Source of the DNA: Natronosalvus amylolyticus
GTDB taxonomy: Archaea > Halobacteriota > Halobacteria > Halobacteriales > Natrialbaceae
Direction: 5' to 3'
Assembly: GCF_024298845.1 (NCBI RefSeq)
Contig: NZ_CP101156.1
Location: forward strand, 2,232,001-2,296,000
Length of the DNA: 64,000 bases
The notes under the pieces were generated by a model that saw only the letters and a list, made by a program, of their open reading frames with translations, made no database searches and was not told the DNA's origin. The position numbers and the translations under genes are program-made. Positions within the stretch are counted from its first letter, which is position 1. Every line of letters begins with the position of its first letter. Shown here one piece after another: positions 18,624 to 27,044 of this stretch.

Positions 18624-19297
18624 GCTGGGAGGTTCTCGAGAGGCGTGTTGACTGGCTGGAGCCGTTCGATTCACCGACCGGGCTTGCATTTGTGTTTCTC
18701 ATCGGGACGATGAGTGTGTTCGGCGGCGTGGCTGGGTTCGCTGCCGGGCTCCTCACGGCCGCAACCTGGCGCGCGTTCGGCGTCCCGTTCGCCATCGCGG
18801 TCGGCCACGTCGTGGTGGTCGGTCTCGTTCCCAACGGCCTCGGCATCGTTTCACTGCTCGTCTTCGAAGGCGCCTTCCTCGCCATCGTTCTTTTCGAGTT
18901 GTCCTGGGAGGCGTCATCACCCAGCGTGTGGGAGCGAATCCGAGCGCTCGAGCGACCATCGCAACCCGGGCAAACCGAACCGCTCGAGTGGCCCCGGTCG
19001 CTGCTCGAGCACTCGAATGTCGGAGACGTGACGGAGAGCTGGCAATCGGCTCCGACGCGAGTTATCGGGGTGACCGTCGGTGGCTACTGCCTGCTGGCGG
19101 GCGGTATCTGGGCAGGCCTCCGAGCGGATTCGGTGTGGCTCGCTGCAGGGGCGTTCCTTGTCGTGTTTTTCATGGTCGGCTACGGGATTCACAGATACCA
19201 GCGAGTTGCATTAGACATCGCCAATGAGGAAACCGCCAGATCAGATTACGAGCCCACCGATGAGACGGCGCACGATCCTTCCGGTGAGGCGGTATGA
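18620..19297 (+). CDS. Polytopic membrane protein of MoxR-DUF58 module A
   Basis: 225 aa with about six hydrophobic segments (FVFLIGTMSVFGGVAGFAAG, FGVPFAIAVGHVVVVGLV, VSLLVFEGAFLAIVLFEL, then two helices near 155-195) and a charged C-terminal tail. Starts inside the DUF58 stop (ATGA) and ends in the same way on the next gene, so the three are translationally coupled. The motif GVPFAIAVGHV is matched by GTPYAFAVGHV in the module B protein at 57917-58459, and VGYGIHRYQRVAL by VSYGIHRLELVRL. No enzymatic motif seen; function unknown. Confidence 0.85.
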   Translation: MSWEVLERRVDWLEPFDSPTGLAFVFLIGTMSVFGGVAGFAAGLLTAATWRAFGVPFAIAVGHVVVVGLVPNGLGIVSLLVFEGAFLAIVLFELSWEASSPSVWERIRALERPSQPGQTEPLEWPRSLLEHSNVGDVTESWQSAPTRVIGVTVGGYCLLAGGIWAGLRADSVWLAAGAFLVVFFMVGYGIHRYQRVALDIANEETARSDYEPTDETAHDPSGEAV

Positions 19298-20193
19298 GTT
19301 CCGAGCGCGTCGGGACCGATACCGAATCGGGACAATCGACATCATCGGAGGCGAGCGAAACGGCGCCGCCGGCGGAGGATGGAACGAAAGCGGACGACGT
19401 CGAACGTCGCGCCCAACTCGAGGTACTCGCCGAGGAGAACCGACAGCTACGCGAGGCCTACGTCAGCGCTCGCCAGTCACCGTATCGGAAAACGGCACAG
19501 GGGCTCGTGGTTCTCGGCCTCGTTGCGGGCCTCGGTGGTCTCTTGCTGCCCGATGGTCGTGACGTGCTGTTCGCACTCGCCGGAACCGGACTGTTCGGTG
19601 GCCTGCTCACGTACTACCTCACCCCGGAGCGCTTCGTCACCGCGGACGTCAGCGAGAACGTGTACGGGACGATGGCAGCGAACGAAGCCGCCATCGCCGC
19701 GGAACTCGGCTTGCAAGACGAACACGTCTACCTCCCGACGGGCGACTCTCGTCTGGCACGACTGTTCGTCCCCCAGCGACCCGAAACCGAACATCCGTCG
19801 ACGCTTACGACGCCGCTGGTGACCGACTCAACCCATCGTGGGGTAGTGCTCGAGGCGACGGGAACCGAACTGTTGCGCTCAGTGAGGCGAACGCTCAAGG
19901 ACGAGTTCGCCCGCTCACCGACAGAACTCGGCGACCAGCTGGCAGATGGTCTCGTCGAAACGCTCGAACTGGCCCGGAGTGCGGAGGTCGACGTCGATGC
20001 CGACGACGGACGGGCGACGGTCGCGGTCGCTAAAAACGAGTTCGGCGACCTCGAACAGTTCGACCACCCGGTGGCCTCGTTTTTCGCCGTCGGATTCGCG
20101 GTTGGCCTCGAGCGGGTAGTGACACTCGAGGTCGACGCTGACGCCGGGTTAGTCACCTGTCGGTGGGAGCCACAGAGCGAAACCGACGAGTGA
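19294..20193 (+). CDS. Coiled-coil plus two-helix membrane protein of module A
   Basis: 299 aa. An N-terminal acidic region and coiled coil (about 35-65, QLEVLAEENRQLREAY) precede a two-helix membrane hairpin (about 68-110, GLVVLGLVAGLGGLLLP...LFGGLLTYYLTPERFV). A long soluble alpha/beta domain (about 120-299) ends VTCRWEPQ. The order coiled coil, hairpin, LTPERFVTADV is shared almost exactly with the module B protein at 58456-59313. It is coupled to the preceding gene by ATGA. Probably the last gene of a three-gene operon with DUF58; no known function. Confidence 0.85.
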   Translation: MSSERVGTDTESGQSTSSEASETAPPAEDGTKADDVERRAQLEVLAEENRQLREAYVSARQSPYRKTAQGLVVLGLVAGLGGLLLPDGRDVLFALAGTGLFGGLLTYYLTPERFVTADVSENVYGTMAANEAAIAAELGLQDEHVYLPTGDSRLARLFVPQRPETEHPSTLTTPLVTDSTHRGVVLEATGTELLRSVRRTLKDEFARSPTELGDQLADGLVETLELARSAEVDVDADDGRATVAVAKNEFGDLEQFDHPVASFFAVGFAVGLERVVTLEVDADAGLVTCRWEPQSETDE

Positions 20194-20409
20194 GCGGAAG
20201 GGGAGTTCGCCCTGTCAAAACCTCAGAAGCACCGTCACTCGAGGGCACTTTCTCGAGATTCGGCCCCGTCGAGTGTGCACTCATCCCATTCGAAGAGAGC
20301 GTCTTTTTTCGGTGAGCGTCCGTGACAAATCCGAGGGGAGAAAAAGTCACAACATGTGTTCGTCACGAAATATAGGTAGTCAGGAAAACGTGACAGTGTC
20401 GTTCTCTCT

Positions 20410-21477
20410 ATGGAACCTACCCATCTTTCACGAACGGAACAGAATGAATCGACGACGCAAGACCGCCGGACTTCTACTGCCGACCGCTCTGATGGTGGAA
20501 GAACACCACCCTCGTCGAGGCTCGAGCGGCGATCGGTGCTCAAAGGACTCGCTACCTGTGCCGTTCCGCTCGTGGCCGGACAGACCGTCGCCGGCGACTC
20601 GAGCGGTGACGATGCGACCTATGGGAACGGAGCCTACGGTGCGGGCAGCTATGGCGGGACTGACAGCGGCGATCCGGTTACGGACGAACCGGACTCCCTC
20701 GAGCGGACGATTCTCATCGACGGCATCGGGACGACGGGTGAAAGCCAGTACGAAATCGAGGTCGACGGCTCCATCGAACCCTCGACGTACAAGGGCGCAT
20801 CTATCGACGACTCGACGGTCATCGAGGACGACCACGTCTCGGGGACGGTAACTGGCTGGCGAGATGCCTACCGGTTTTCCGGCGAGATCCAGTCGCTCAC
20901 CGTCGATGGGAGCGCACGCGTGTCCGTCGACGACGACCAAATCGACCCCGCCGAGTACGGTGGTGAAAGCGTGTCAGTCGTGACGGTCGTCGGCAACGGC
21001 GTCCCCTCACGATACCGGGTGACTGTCGAAAGTGACCTCGAGGTCCTCGAGGGCGACGCCGAACTGACGGTCTTGGGTGACACAGCCATCGGTGAAATCG
21101 AGACCGGCGTCCACCGCCTCAAGTTCACCGGCGACCTCCTCGAGTGTACCTTCGAGGAAGGTGGCACACAGGTCTACCTGGACGACGAACGTATCGACCC
21201 CGAGGAGTACGACGGTACCGAGCAACTTCCACACCTGATCGTCTTCGACGGAACGGACGCCGACGACTCGAGTCAGTACGCGTTCAGCGTCAGCGAAGGC
21301 GTCGAGCAATCGACCGACGACGGCGCCACGAAAACAACCGGTAGCGTGATCGACGGGAACGAGGTCCGTGGAAGCGTCGAAGCAGGCGAGAAAACGGCCT
21401 ACCGGTTCGACGGCGAGATCGAGACGTTCAGCCTCGTCGGAACCGCCGACGTCGACGTTTCCTACGACAGGTGGTGA
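20410..21477 (+). CDS. Tat-exported protein with YGxxx motif and three tandem beta repeats
   Basis: 355 aa. A long polar N region is followed by a Tat signal, ERRSVLKGLATCAVPLVAG. Directly after comes YGNGAYGAGSYGG. The rest is three tandem repeats of about 95 residues: about 95-190, 190-275 and 275-355. Each has a start like ILIDGIGTTGESQYEIEVDG, a middle like AYRFSGEI and an end like RVSVDDDQIDPAEYGG. The third repeat stops early at VDVSYDRW. Similar repeats are familiar as C-terminal modules of haloarchaeal beta-helix proteins; here they stand alone. A TATA-like GAAATATAGG lies near 20369. It has no counterpart in module B, so it is an insertion relative to that copy. Confidence 0.8.
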   Translation: MEPTHLSRTEQNESTTQDRRTSTADRSDGGRTPPSSRLERRSVLKGLATCAVPLVAGQTVAGDSSGDDATYGNGAYGAGSYGGTDSGDPVTDEPDSLERTILIDGIGTTGESQYEIEVDGSIEPSTYKGASIDDSTVIEDDHVSGTVTGWRDAYRFSGEIQSLTVDGSARVSVDDDQIDPAEYGGESVSVVTVVGNGVPSRYRVTVESDLEVLEGDAELTVLGDTAIGEIETGVHRLKFTGDLLECTFEEGGTQVYLDDERIDPEEYDGTEQLPHLIVFDGTDADDSSQYAFSVSEGVEQSTDDGATKTTGSVIDGNEVRGSVEAGEKTAYRFDGEIETFSLVGTADVDVSYDRW

Positions 21478-21533
21478 TATCCTCCCCTGCGTGAACGCCG
21501 AGGAGTTACCGCGTCTTCGCGTCCGGCAGGGTC

Positions 21534-22166
21534 TCAACCGAGCAGATTCCGGAGCGTCAGGACGGCGAAGATGACAATCACCGCCTCGGAGATGATCCAC
21601 GAGTTGTCGTTCATCCAATCGCGAATGTGCGGGAGTGCTGTTTCGGCTCGTTTGCCGAGTATGACCACTCCAAGCGACGGAAGCGCCAACAGAAAGAGTG
21701 TGAGCAGAACGAATCCCGCCGCGTCCGTAACAGGTGCACCGTTGGCCGCAAGGTAGGTTCCGACGGTGATCGAAGTGACGACGTTGGTCGGGAAAAAGCC
21801 CAGCAAGAGAAAGCCGAGTCGAAACGAAAACTGCGGCGCCGCGCTGGTCAACTCACCCATCCACTTCGGCGGCTCAGAGACGGTTCGGTTTCGATAGGTA
21901 TCCACCCCTGCGTAGACGAGGAGAGCGAGGACGACGACGTAAAGGAGTTGTCGTGCACTCGCACCTAACAGACCGCCATCACTCCCGAGACTATTCCCCA
22001 GGAGGTACGCGATGGCGACGACGAGGCTGATAGAGAGAGCTGCACCGAAGACGTAGGCCGTAGCGTTCGCGCGCCACCGTTCACTCGTGGACAGGAAGAT
22101 TGATGAGATGATCTGTGGACCCGCGATCATCACGATAGCCAACGGGAGAACGTCAACGAAGCTCAT
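21534..22166 (-). CDS. GAP (Sap)-family six-helix membrane protein
   Basis: 210 aa, six hydrophobic helices: LPLAIVMIAGPQIISSIFL, AYVFGAALSISLVVAIAYLL, LLYVVVLALLVYAGVDTY and three more. The spacing and the late FFPTNVVTSITVGTYL segment match the GAP family (peptidoglycolipid addressing protein, LysE-like superfamily), thought to export or position lipids or small molecules. It lies 18 bases after the MoxR stop on the same strand, so it is probably the last gene of the module A MoxR operon. Module B has no such gene. Confidence 0.75.
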   Translation of the reverse strand: MSFVDVLPLAIVMIAGPQIISSIFLSTSERWRANATAYVFGAALSISLVVAIAYLLGNSLGSDGGLLGASARQLLYVVVLALLVYAGVDTYRNRTVSEPPKWMGELTSAAPQFSFRLGFLLLGFFPTNVVTSITVGTYLAANGAPVTDAAGFVLLTLFLLALPSLGVVILGKRAETALPHIRDWMNDNSWIISEAVIVIFAVLTLRNLLG

Positions 22167-22184
22167 CGTTCGTACTCGAGTGGT

Positions 22185-23207
22185 TCAACCGGCATCATCG
22201 CCCCCGTCACCCACGGCCGTGCTGGCATCGAGTTCGCCAGACGGTGGTTCGATCATCTCGAGCAGGTCCCGGACCACGCTTGCCGGGGAGACGTTCCCCA
22301 GTTCGGCGTCGGTACTCAACACGAGTCGATGGACGAGCGTCGGCTCAGCGAGCGATTTCACGTCGTCCGGAATCACGTACGACCGACCGTGAATCGCTGC
22401 CCGCGCCTTGCCAGCGTGGAGAAACGCCAGCGTCGCTCGCGGCGACCCGCCGTGTGCAACGTCCGAATGCGTTCGACTGGCCGTCACGAGATCGATGATG
22501 TACTCTTTGACCGGCGGCGCAACGTACACCGACGAGACAGCCGCTCGGGCAGCGAAGATGTCGTCGGTATCGATGACCTGTTCGACGGCGTCGGCCTCGA
22601 GTTCGGGATTGTCGTCGAATCGGTCGAGCAGTTCTCGTTCGTCCGATCGGGGTGGGATATCGACGGTGAGTTTGAACTGGAAGCGGTCACGCTGGGCTTC
22701 GGGCAGTTCGAACACCCCCTCCATCTCGATCGGGTTTTGCGTCGCGACGACGAGAAACGGCGTCGGAAGCGCCAGCGTCTCACCCTCTATCGAGACGTGG
22801 CGTTCTTGCATCGCCTCGAGCAGTGCACTCTGAGTTTTGGGCGTCGCTCGGTTGATCTCGTCGGCGACGACGACGTTGGCGAAGATAGGGCCGCGCTGGA
22901 GGTCGAACTCGCCGACGTGCTGGCGATACACGGTCGTCCCGGTGATGTCGGCCGGCAGGATATCCGGCGTCATCTGAATTCGCCGGTGCTCGAGACCAGT
23001 TGTGCGAGCGAACAGCGTCGCAATCGTCGTCTTGGCCACACCCGGAACGCCCTCGAGCAGGACGTGCCCACGTGTCAACAACGCAATCGTGAGGTGCTCG
23101 ATAATCGTCTCGTTGCCGACCAGGACGCGTTCGGCTTCGTTCTTGATAGCTTCATAACAGGCCTGTGGCGTCCCACGCCCGTCGTCTGCCGGTGGCGTCG
23201 ACGTCAT
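22185..23207 (-). CDS. MoxR-family AAA+ ATPase (module A)
   Basis: 340 aa. Walker A GVPGVAKT (53-60), Walker B VVVADEINR (112-120) and sensor region VVATQNPIEMEG followed by FELPEAQRDRFQFK, then a C-terminal helical lid. This is the standard MoxR architecture, a hexameric ATPase that works with DUF58/vWA partners to activate or assemble membrane or surface complexes. The start codon overlaps the DUF4350 gene by ATGA (23204-23207). It is strongly similar to 59323-60330 along its whole length, including identical Walker positions. Confidence 0.95.
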   Translation of the reverse strand: MTSTPPADDGRGTPQACYEAIKNEAERVLVGNETIIEHLTIALLTRGHVLLEGVPGVAKTTIATLFARTTGLEHRRIQMTPDILPADITGTTVYRQHVGEFDLQRGPIFANVVVADEINRATPKTQSALLEAMQERHVSIEGETLALPTPFLVVATQNPIEMEGVFELPEAQRDRFQFKLTVDIPPRSDERELLDRFDDNPELEADAVEQVIDTDDIFAARAAVSSVYVAPPVKEYIIDLVTASRTHSDVAHGGSPRATLAFLHAGKARAAIHGRSYVIPDDVKSLAEPTLVHRLVLSTDAELGNVSPASVVRDLLEMIEPPSGELDASTAVGDGGDDAG

Positions 23208-24316
23208 GGGTTCGACTCACCATCCGATCGGTCGAGGTGGCTCGCTTTGGCAACGCGCTGGACTCGTTGCTCGTCCCACTCCGGATACCGGCGTCGGAGA
23301 TAGGCAACGCGTTCCTCTGCCGTGAGTCGCGGAATCGAGTGGTCATCCTCGAGTGACGGCGACCGGTTCCGGTGGAGCGCTCGAGCGATGGACGCCCACT
23401 GGGTCTGATCTCGGTGACGCAGCGCCACGAGCGTGCCGACGGCGCCCAGCCCGAGGAGAACCTGCAATAGTGGATTACCACGAACGGCGAGCAAGACGCT
23501 CATCACTGGGGGTAGATCACCAGCGTTCGAAACGTCGAGCAAGACGCGTTCGTTCCCGGTGGTGAGTCCACGGACGAACGCAGCGTTGTCCGGTTCGTCG
23601 ATCATGGCATTAATCACGATGCTGGGATCGCTGACGACGACGACCTCCCCCGCACCTCTGTCTTCGACCGTCACGACCGGATACGACTCGAGGCCGTCTA
23701 CGTCCTCGATATCGGTCGTTTCGTCACCGAGGTACGCGTACTCGCTCGTCCAAACCAGTACCGTGGCGTTGCCGGGTTGAACAGCGCTCGCGTAGTTGAG
23801 TGATAGCTGGTCGACGCCGTCGGTAGTCCGGTGCTCGGTCACGTTCGTCGCGACGGGCATCGTCTGCCCCTGTTGGTGGCTTCGTTCGTCGTACAGGAGT
23901 TGGCCGTCGAGACGCGCCTCTGTGTCTAGCTCGAAGAGTAGTTCCTGACCGCTCGAGCCGAAATTCTCGAGAACCACGAGCGTCCCCCCTCGATCGACGA
24001 ACTGTCTTACGCGCTGGGCCTCCGTCTCGTCGTACGGTTCGTCCGGTGCGATGACGAACGATACCGTTTCGTTCGGGTCGGTAGTGTCGTAGTCAGTCGT
24101 ATCGGTGATGAGTTCGACGTCGGTGTCCGGGTCGTCCTCGAGTTGGCCCCGGAACTCGCTCGTCCCGTCCCACGACGGGTTGTAGGGGGCAAACCCCGTT
24201 GCGGACGTCGTCGCGTACACGCCCAGTGCGAGGAGAAGGGTGACGAAAAGGGCGATCAACAGGACTCGAGGCCAGTGGATTCGGTCGCGCTCGAGGAGGA
24301 GGGTTTGTAGATTCAT
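23204..24316 (-). CDS. DUF4350 membrane protein (module A)
   Basis: 370 aa starting MNLQTLLLERDRIHWPRVLL. One N-terminal helix (about 17-38), then an extracellular domain with YNPSWDG, FVIAPDEPYDETEAQRVRQF and GGTLVVLENFG. This GATase-like fold is characteristic of DUF4350 proteins but lacks an obvious catalytic Cys. It continues as VVVVSDPSIVINAMIDEPDNA, a second helix (about 277-297) and an acidic/basic cytoplasmic tail. DUF4350 genes commonly accompany MoxR-DUF58-DUF4129. Both ends overlap neighbours by ATGA. The frame upstream to 24418 overlaps the next gene and is rejected. Confidence 0.88.
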   Translation of the reverse strand: MNLQTLLLERDRIHWPRVLLIALFVTLLLALGVYATTSATGFAPYNPSWDGTSEFRGQLEDDPDTDVELITDTTDYDTTDPNETVSFVIAPDEPYDETEAQRVRQFVDRGGTLVVLENFGSSGQELLFELDTEARLDGQLLYDERSHQQGQTMPVATNVTEHRTTDGVDQLSLNYASAVQPGNATVLVWTSEYAYLGDETTDIEDVDGLESYPVVTVEDRGAGEVVVVSDPSIVINAMIDEPDNAAFVRGLTTGNERVLLDVSNAGDLPPVMSVLLAVRGNPLLQVLLGLGAVGTLVALRHRDQTQWASIARALHRNRSPSLEDDHSIPRLTAEERVAYLRRRYPEWDEQRVQRVAKASHLDRSDGESNP

Positions 24317-24591
24317 GCGAATAGCTCTGGTGGCAGGATCTCGAGGAGGCGTCGAACGATCACGTACGCAAACCCGACGAGTCCGAAGACGATGAGCCAT
24401 CGGAGCCGCGTCCGCCATTCGGGTGAGACGTTAGTCGGTGCGGTCAGTTCCATCAGGATCACGAGGCCGAGAAGCGATAGAAGAAAAAACAGGCTATATG
24501 AGAGCGAACCGAGCGCTGCGAGGACGAGCACTGTCGCCACCATCCACGCGAGTTGACCGTGGATGAACCGAATTCGGCGCTGGAGAGCCAT
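24313..24591 (-). CDS. Small three-helix membrane protein heading module A MoxR operon
   Basis: 92 aa from MALQRRIRFIHGQLAWMVAT. Hydrophobic helices at about 12-32, 33-52 and 65-82, and a conserved tail RRLLEILPPE. It matches 61512-61793 closely (RFIHGQLAWM, SLSY, ELTAP, ILPPE), so it is a fixed part of the module. First gene of the minus-strand operon: small protein, DUF4350, MoxR, GAP protein. The ORF can be extended to 24633, but the paralog starts near the chosen ATG. Confidence 0.82.
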   Translation of the reverse strand: MALQRRIRFIHGQLAWMVATVLVLAALGSLSYSLFFLLSLLGLVILMELTAPTNVSPEWRTRLRWLIVFGLVGFAYVIVRRLLEILPPELFA

Positions 24592-24839
24592 CGTGGACCG
24601 CCTACAGTGAGAGATAACGTAAAACCACCACACCCGAAAGCGAGAAAAGTGTCGTTACGTGTCTCCCTTTTTATTTGCCCACTGTTACCGTGGCTTGTTT
24701 TTCTCCTCGTTCACGGTGGCACATTCTCGAACCAGTCTCGTCGGAATGGCGAATGTACGTGATTATGATTCACATTCGGTGCCAATCTATTTTGGGAACC
24801 ATCGCGTTGGACTGGTAGATTCGACAGCACCACTCAGAT

Positions 24840-25847
24840 ATGACCATGGAAATAAGCGCCCTCAAAAGTATCGAGCAAACGAACCGGAACCAGTGGAACC
24901 ACGTGGTCGAAACTGCACCGCATGGAACCCTTTTCCACCGCTACGAGTGGCTCCAGGCAGTCGAAGATGGAACCGATAGGGAGCCGAGACACCTGGTTGC
25001 GAGTAAAAAAGGCAATCCTGTCGGTGTCTTTCCCAACGTTATCACCTCAATCGGGCCAGTCAAACGGCTCGATTCCTTGTATCCAGGATTCGGCGGTCCA
25101 CTGGCTATCACCGACGAAGAAACCGTACTCGAGACATTCCTCGAAGTCGTCCCAGAACTCTGTGACGGGCGAACGCTGTTCAATCGAATCCGAACCTACG
25201 ACCAGGCGGCGATTCGAAATCACGCTCTCTTTCGGGAATTCGGCTACGAAATCGACGTCAAGTGGTGTCGAGTTGCCCTTGATCTCACACAAGGCTGGGA
25301 GTCGTTACTCGAAGGAATGGACCGAACGCGTCGTCGGGGAATCAAACGCGGGCACGACCAGTCGCTCGAGATCAGTGAAGAACCAGTCACAGTCCGGTCG
25401 CTGTCTCAGTTTTACGAAGACTACGAAGCAGTAATGACACGGGCCGATTTGCCCGTCTTATCGCACACATTTTTTATCGCACTCCGACACCTCGCTAATC
25501 GTCTCAAACTGTTCGCAATCGACATCGACGGTGTCCGTCGTGGCTGGATGCTGTGTTACTGTGACGAGGAACAATCGACGCTTCATTACGCGTATTCAGG
25601 CGTTCGGTCGGAACACTTCGAGTACCACGCCTCGGAACTTCTCCACGAGCACGCGATACAGTGGGGCATTGAACACGGCTTCGAAACCTATGATTTGCTC
25701 AGAACGCCGCCCGATTTCCGAGACGGGTTGTTCAACTTTAAAACACAATTCGGCGGCCAAACGGTGCCTCTCCTCAGTTGGGAACGAGGCGTCCCAAAAC
25801 CGGCCCTTCCCGCATTGAAACTCGCTCGAACGATCGCAGCCAGGTGA
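24840..25847 (+). CDS. FemAB/CelD-like acyltransferase (GNAT fold)
   Basis: 335 aa. Opening APHGTLFHRYEWLQAVEDGT and central MDRTRRRGIKRGHDQSL are typical of the BioF2-like/FemAB-like acetyltransferase family, two GNAT folds in tandem. The C-terminal half has LHYAYSG, ELLHEHAIQWGIEHGF, YDLL and LFNFKTQFGG. Bacterial relatives add aminoacyl or acyl groups to cell-wall or capsule precursors; in a haloarchaeon the acceptor is probably a surface glycan. Starts ATG at 24840 or two codons later at 24846. First gene of the plus-strand glycan group. Paralogous in layout to 30406-31455. Confidence 0.85.
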   Translation: MTMEISALKSIEQTNRNQWNHVVETAPHGTLFHRYEWLQAVEDGTDREPRHLVASKKGNPVGVFPNVITSIGPVKRLDSLYPGFGGPLAITDEETVLETFLEVVPELCDGRTLFNRIRTYDQAAIRNHALFREFGYEIDVKWCRVALDLTQGWESLLEGMDRTRRRGIKRGHDQSLEISEEPVTVRSLSQFYEDYEAVMTRADLPVLSHTFFIALRHLANRLKLFAIDIDGVRRGWMLCYCDEEQSTLHYAYSGVRSEHFEYHASELLHEHAIQWGIEHGFETYDLLRTPPDFRDGLFNFKTQFGGQTVPLLSWERGVPKPALPALKLARTIAAR

Positions 25848-26092
25848 ACGAAATTAGCGTCAGACCATTCGGGCGGATGCAGATCTACCGAAAACAGCGA
25901 GTAGCTGTATTTTGCAGGCCACGACGGCAAAAACACGAAGGACCCCTCACTCGAGTTGATTCAGACAGTTCGACTGTGGCTACGAAACGGGGCCAGTATG
26001 CAGGGTCGACAGCATCCGTAATGATGAAACGGTCGCTAACACCTATGTAACCGGCCAGTGGCTTCCCTCTCGACGGTACCGGATGTTTTCCC

Positions 26093-26824
26093 ATGCCACC
26101 CGACAAACACAGTCGAACTCCAGAGACACCGGGTTCGACACCATATCAACAGGCACAGGTCGCACAGCATTACGAAACCCTCGCGGAGACCGAAGGGCTT
26201 CGAGAACGTGAGGAAAAAGTGGTGGGCCGGTATTTTCGACCGGAAGGCGGTCGCGTTCTTGATATCGGCTGCGGTGCTGGACGAACGACGAGAGCCTTAA
26301 CAGATCGAGGATTCGACGTCATCGGAATCGATATCAGCGAGGAGATGGTCGAGCGAGCGAATAGACTCTTCGACGATCTCGATATCCGGACCGGCACTGC
26401 AACTGACCTCGAGTTCCCCGATGACTCGTTCGACTTCGTCCTCTTTTCGTGGGTTGGCATCGATTCGATTCGACCGCCCTGGTTACGGCGACAGGCGCTG
26501 CACGAAATACGTCGTGTTCTGAAGCCCGGTGGCGTCTTCGCGTTCAGTTCACACAACTCCTGGTACACGCTGCCCGCTATCGTCGTTGATCACAATCATC
26601 TCAGAAACTGGTACCTCGAGAACGACAACACGAAAAATATCGGCTCGAGGTACAAGTACGACGGAACGGATTTCGGCGTCAAAAAGTACATCTCTAATCC
26701 ACTACACCAACGACGACAATTACGTCGTCACGGATTTATCCATATTCAGTACGTGGGAAAACGAGATACTGTTGGAAAATACTTCGAGCGGCAACCGTAC
26801 TACGTAGCGAGGAAGCCGTTGTGA
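26093..26824 (+). CDS. Class I SAM-dependent methyltransferase
   Basis: 243 aa. Motif I VLDIGCGAGRT at 55-65, motif II FDVIGIDISEEMVERA, post-motif FDFVLFSWVGIDSI and LKPGGVFAFSSHNS. This is the Methyltransf_11/25 pattern used for small molecules and sugars. Its position between a FemAB-like gene and a flippase suggests methylation of a glycan or lipid carrier, by inference only. A 245-base gap precedes it, with no gene seen. Confidence 0.88.
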   Translation: MPPDKHSRTPETPGSTPYQQAQVAQHYETLAETEGLREREEKVVGRYFRPEGGRVLDIGCGAGRTTRALTDRGFDVIGIDISEEMVERANRLFDDLDIRTGTATDLEFPDDSFDFVLFSWVGIDSIRPPWLRRQALHEIRRVLKPGGVFAFSSHNSWYTLPAIVVDHNHLRNWYLENDNTKNIGSRYKYDGTDFGVKKYISNPLHQRRQLRRHGFIHIQYVGKRDTVGKYFERQPYYVARKPL

Positions 26825-27044
26825 GATAATGTGTCGCTGTCTGGTGAAACTCAGAAGCCGATGGTCTGAAAACGCGATTACTCGAGGCGTTTGTACTCAT
26901 TTACTATGCCACCAACGCTCCAGCAATCGATGCGTGAATAGCCGACTACGTCGCAGCCAAATGTGGATGTCCGCCTCACCTCACGTGTGGCCAGAGAATA
27001 GGCAGTACAGGCACCACCAGGGCTATGGAAACGAGTGAATTGAC

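Noticed and set aside
22329-23303. Open frame of 324 codons opposite MoxR A, and 59575-60123 opposite MoxR B
   Set aside because: Both are reverse shadows of the conserved ATPase; their mutual similarity is inherited from the sense genes.
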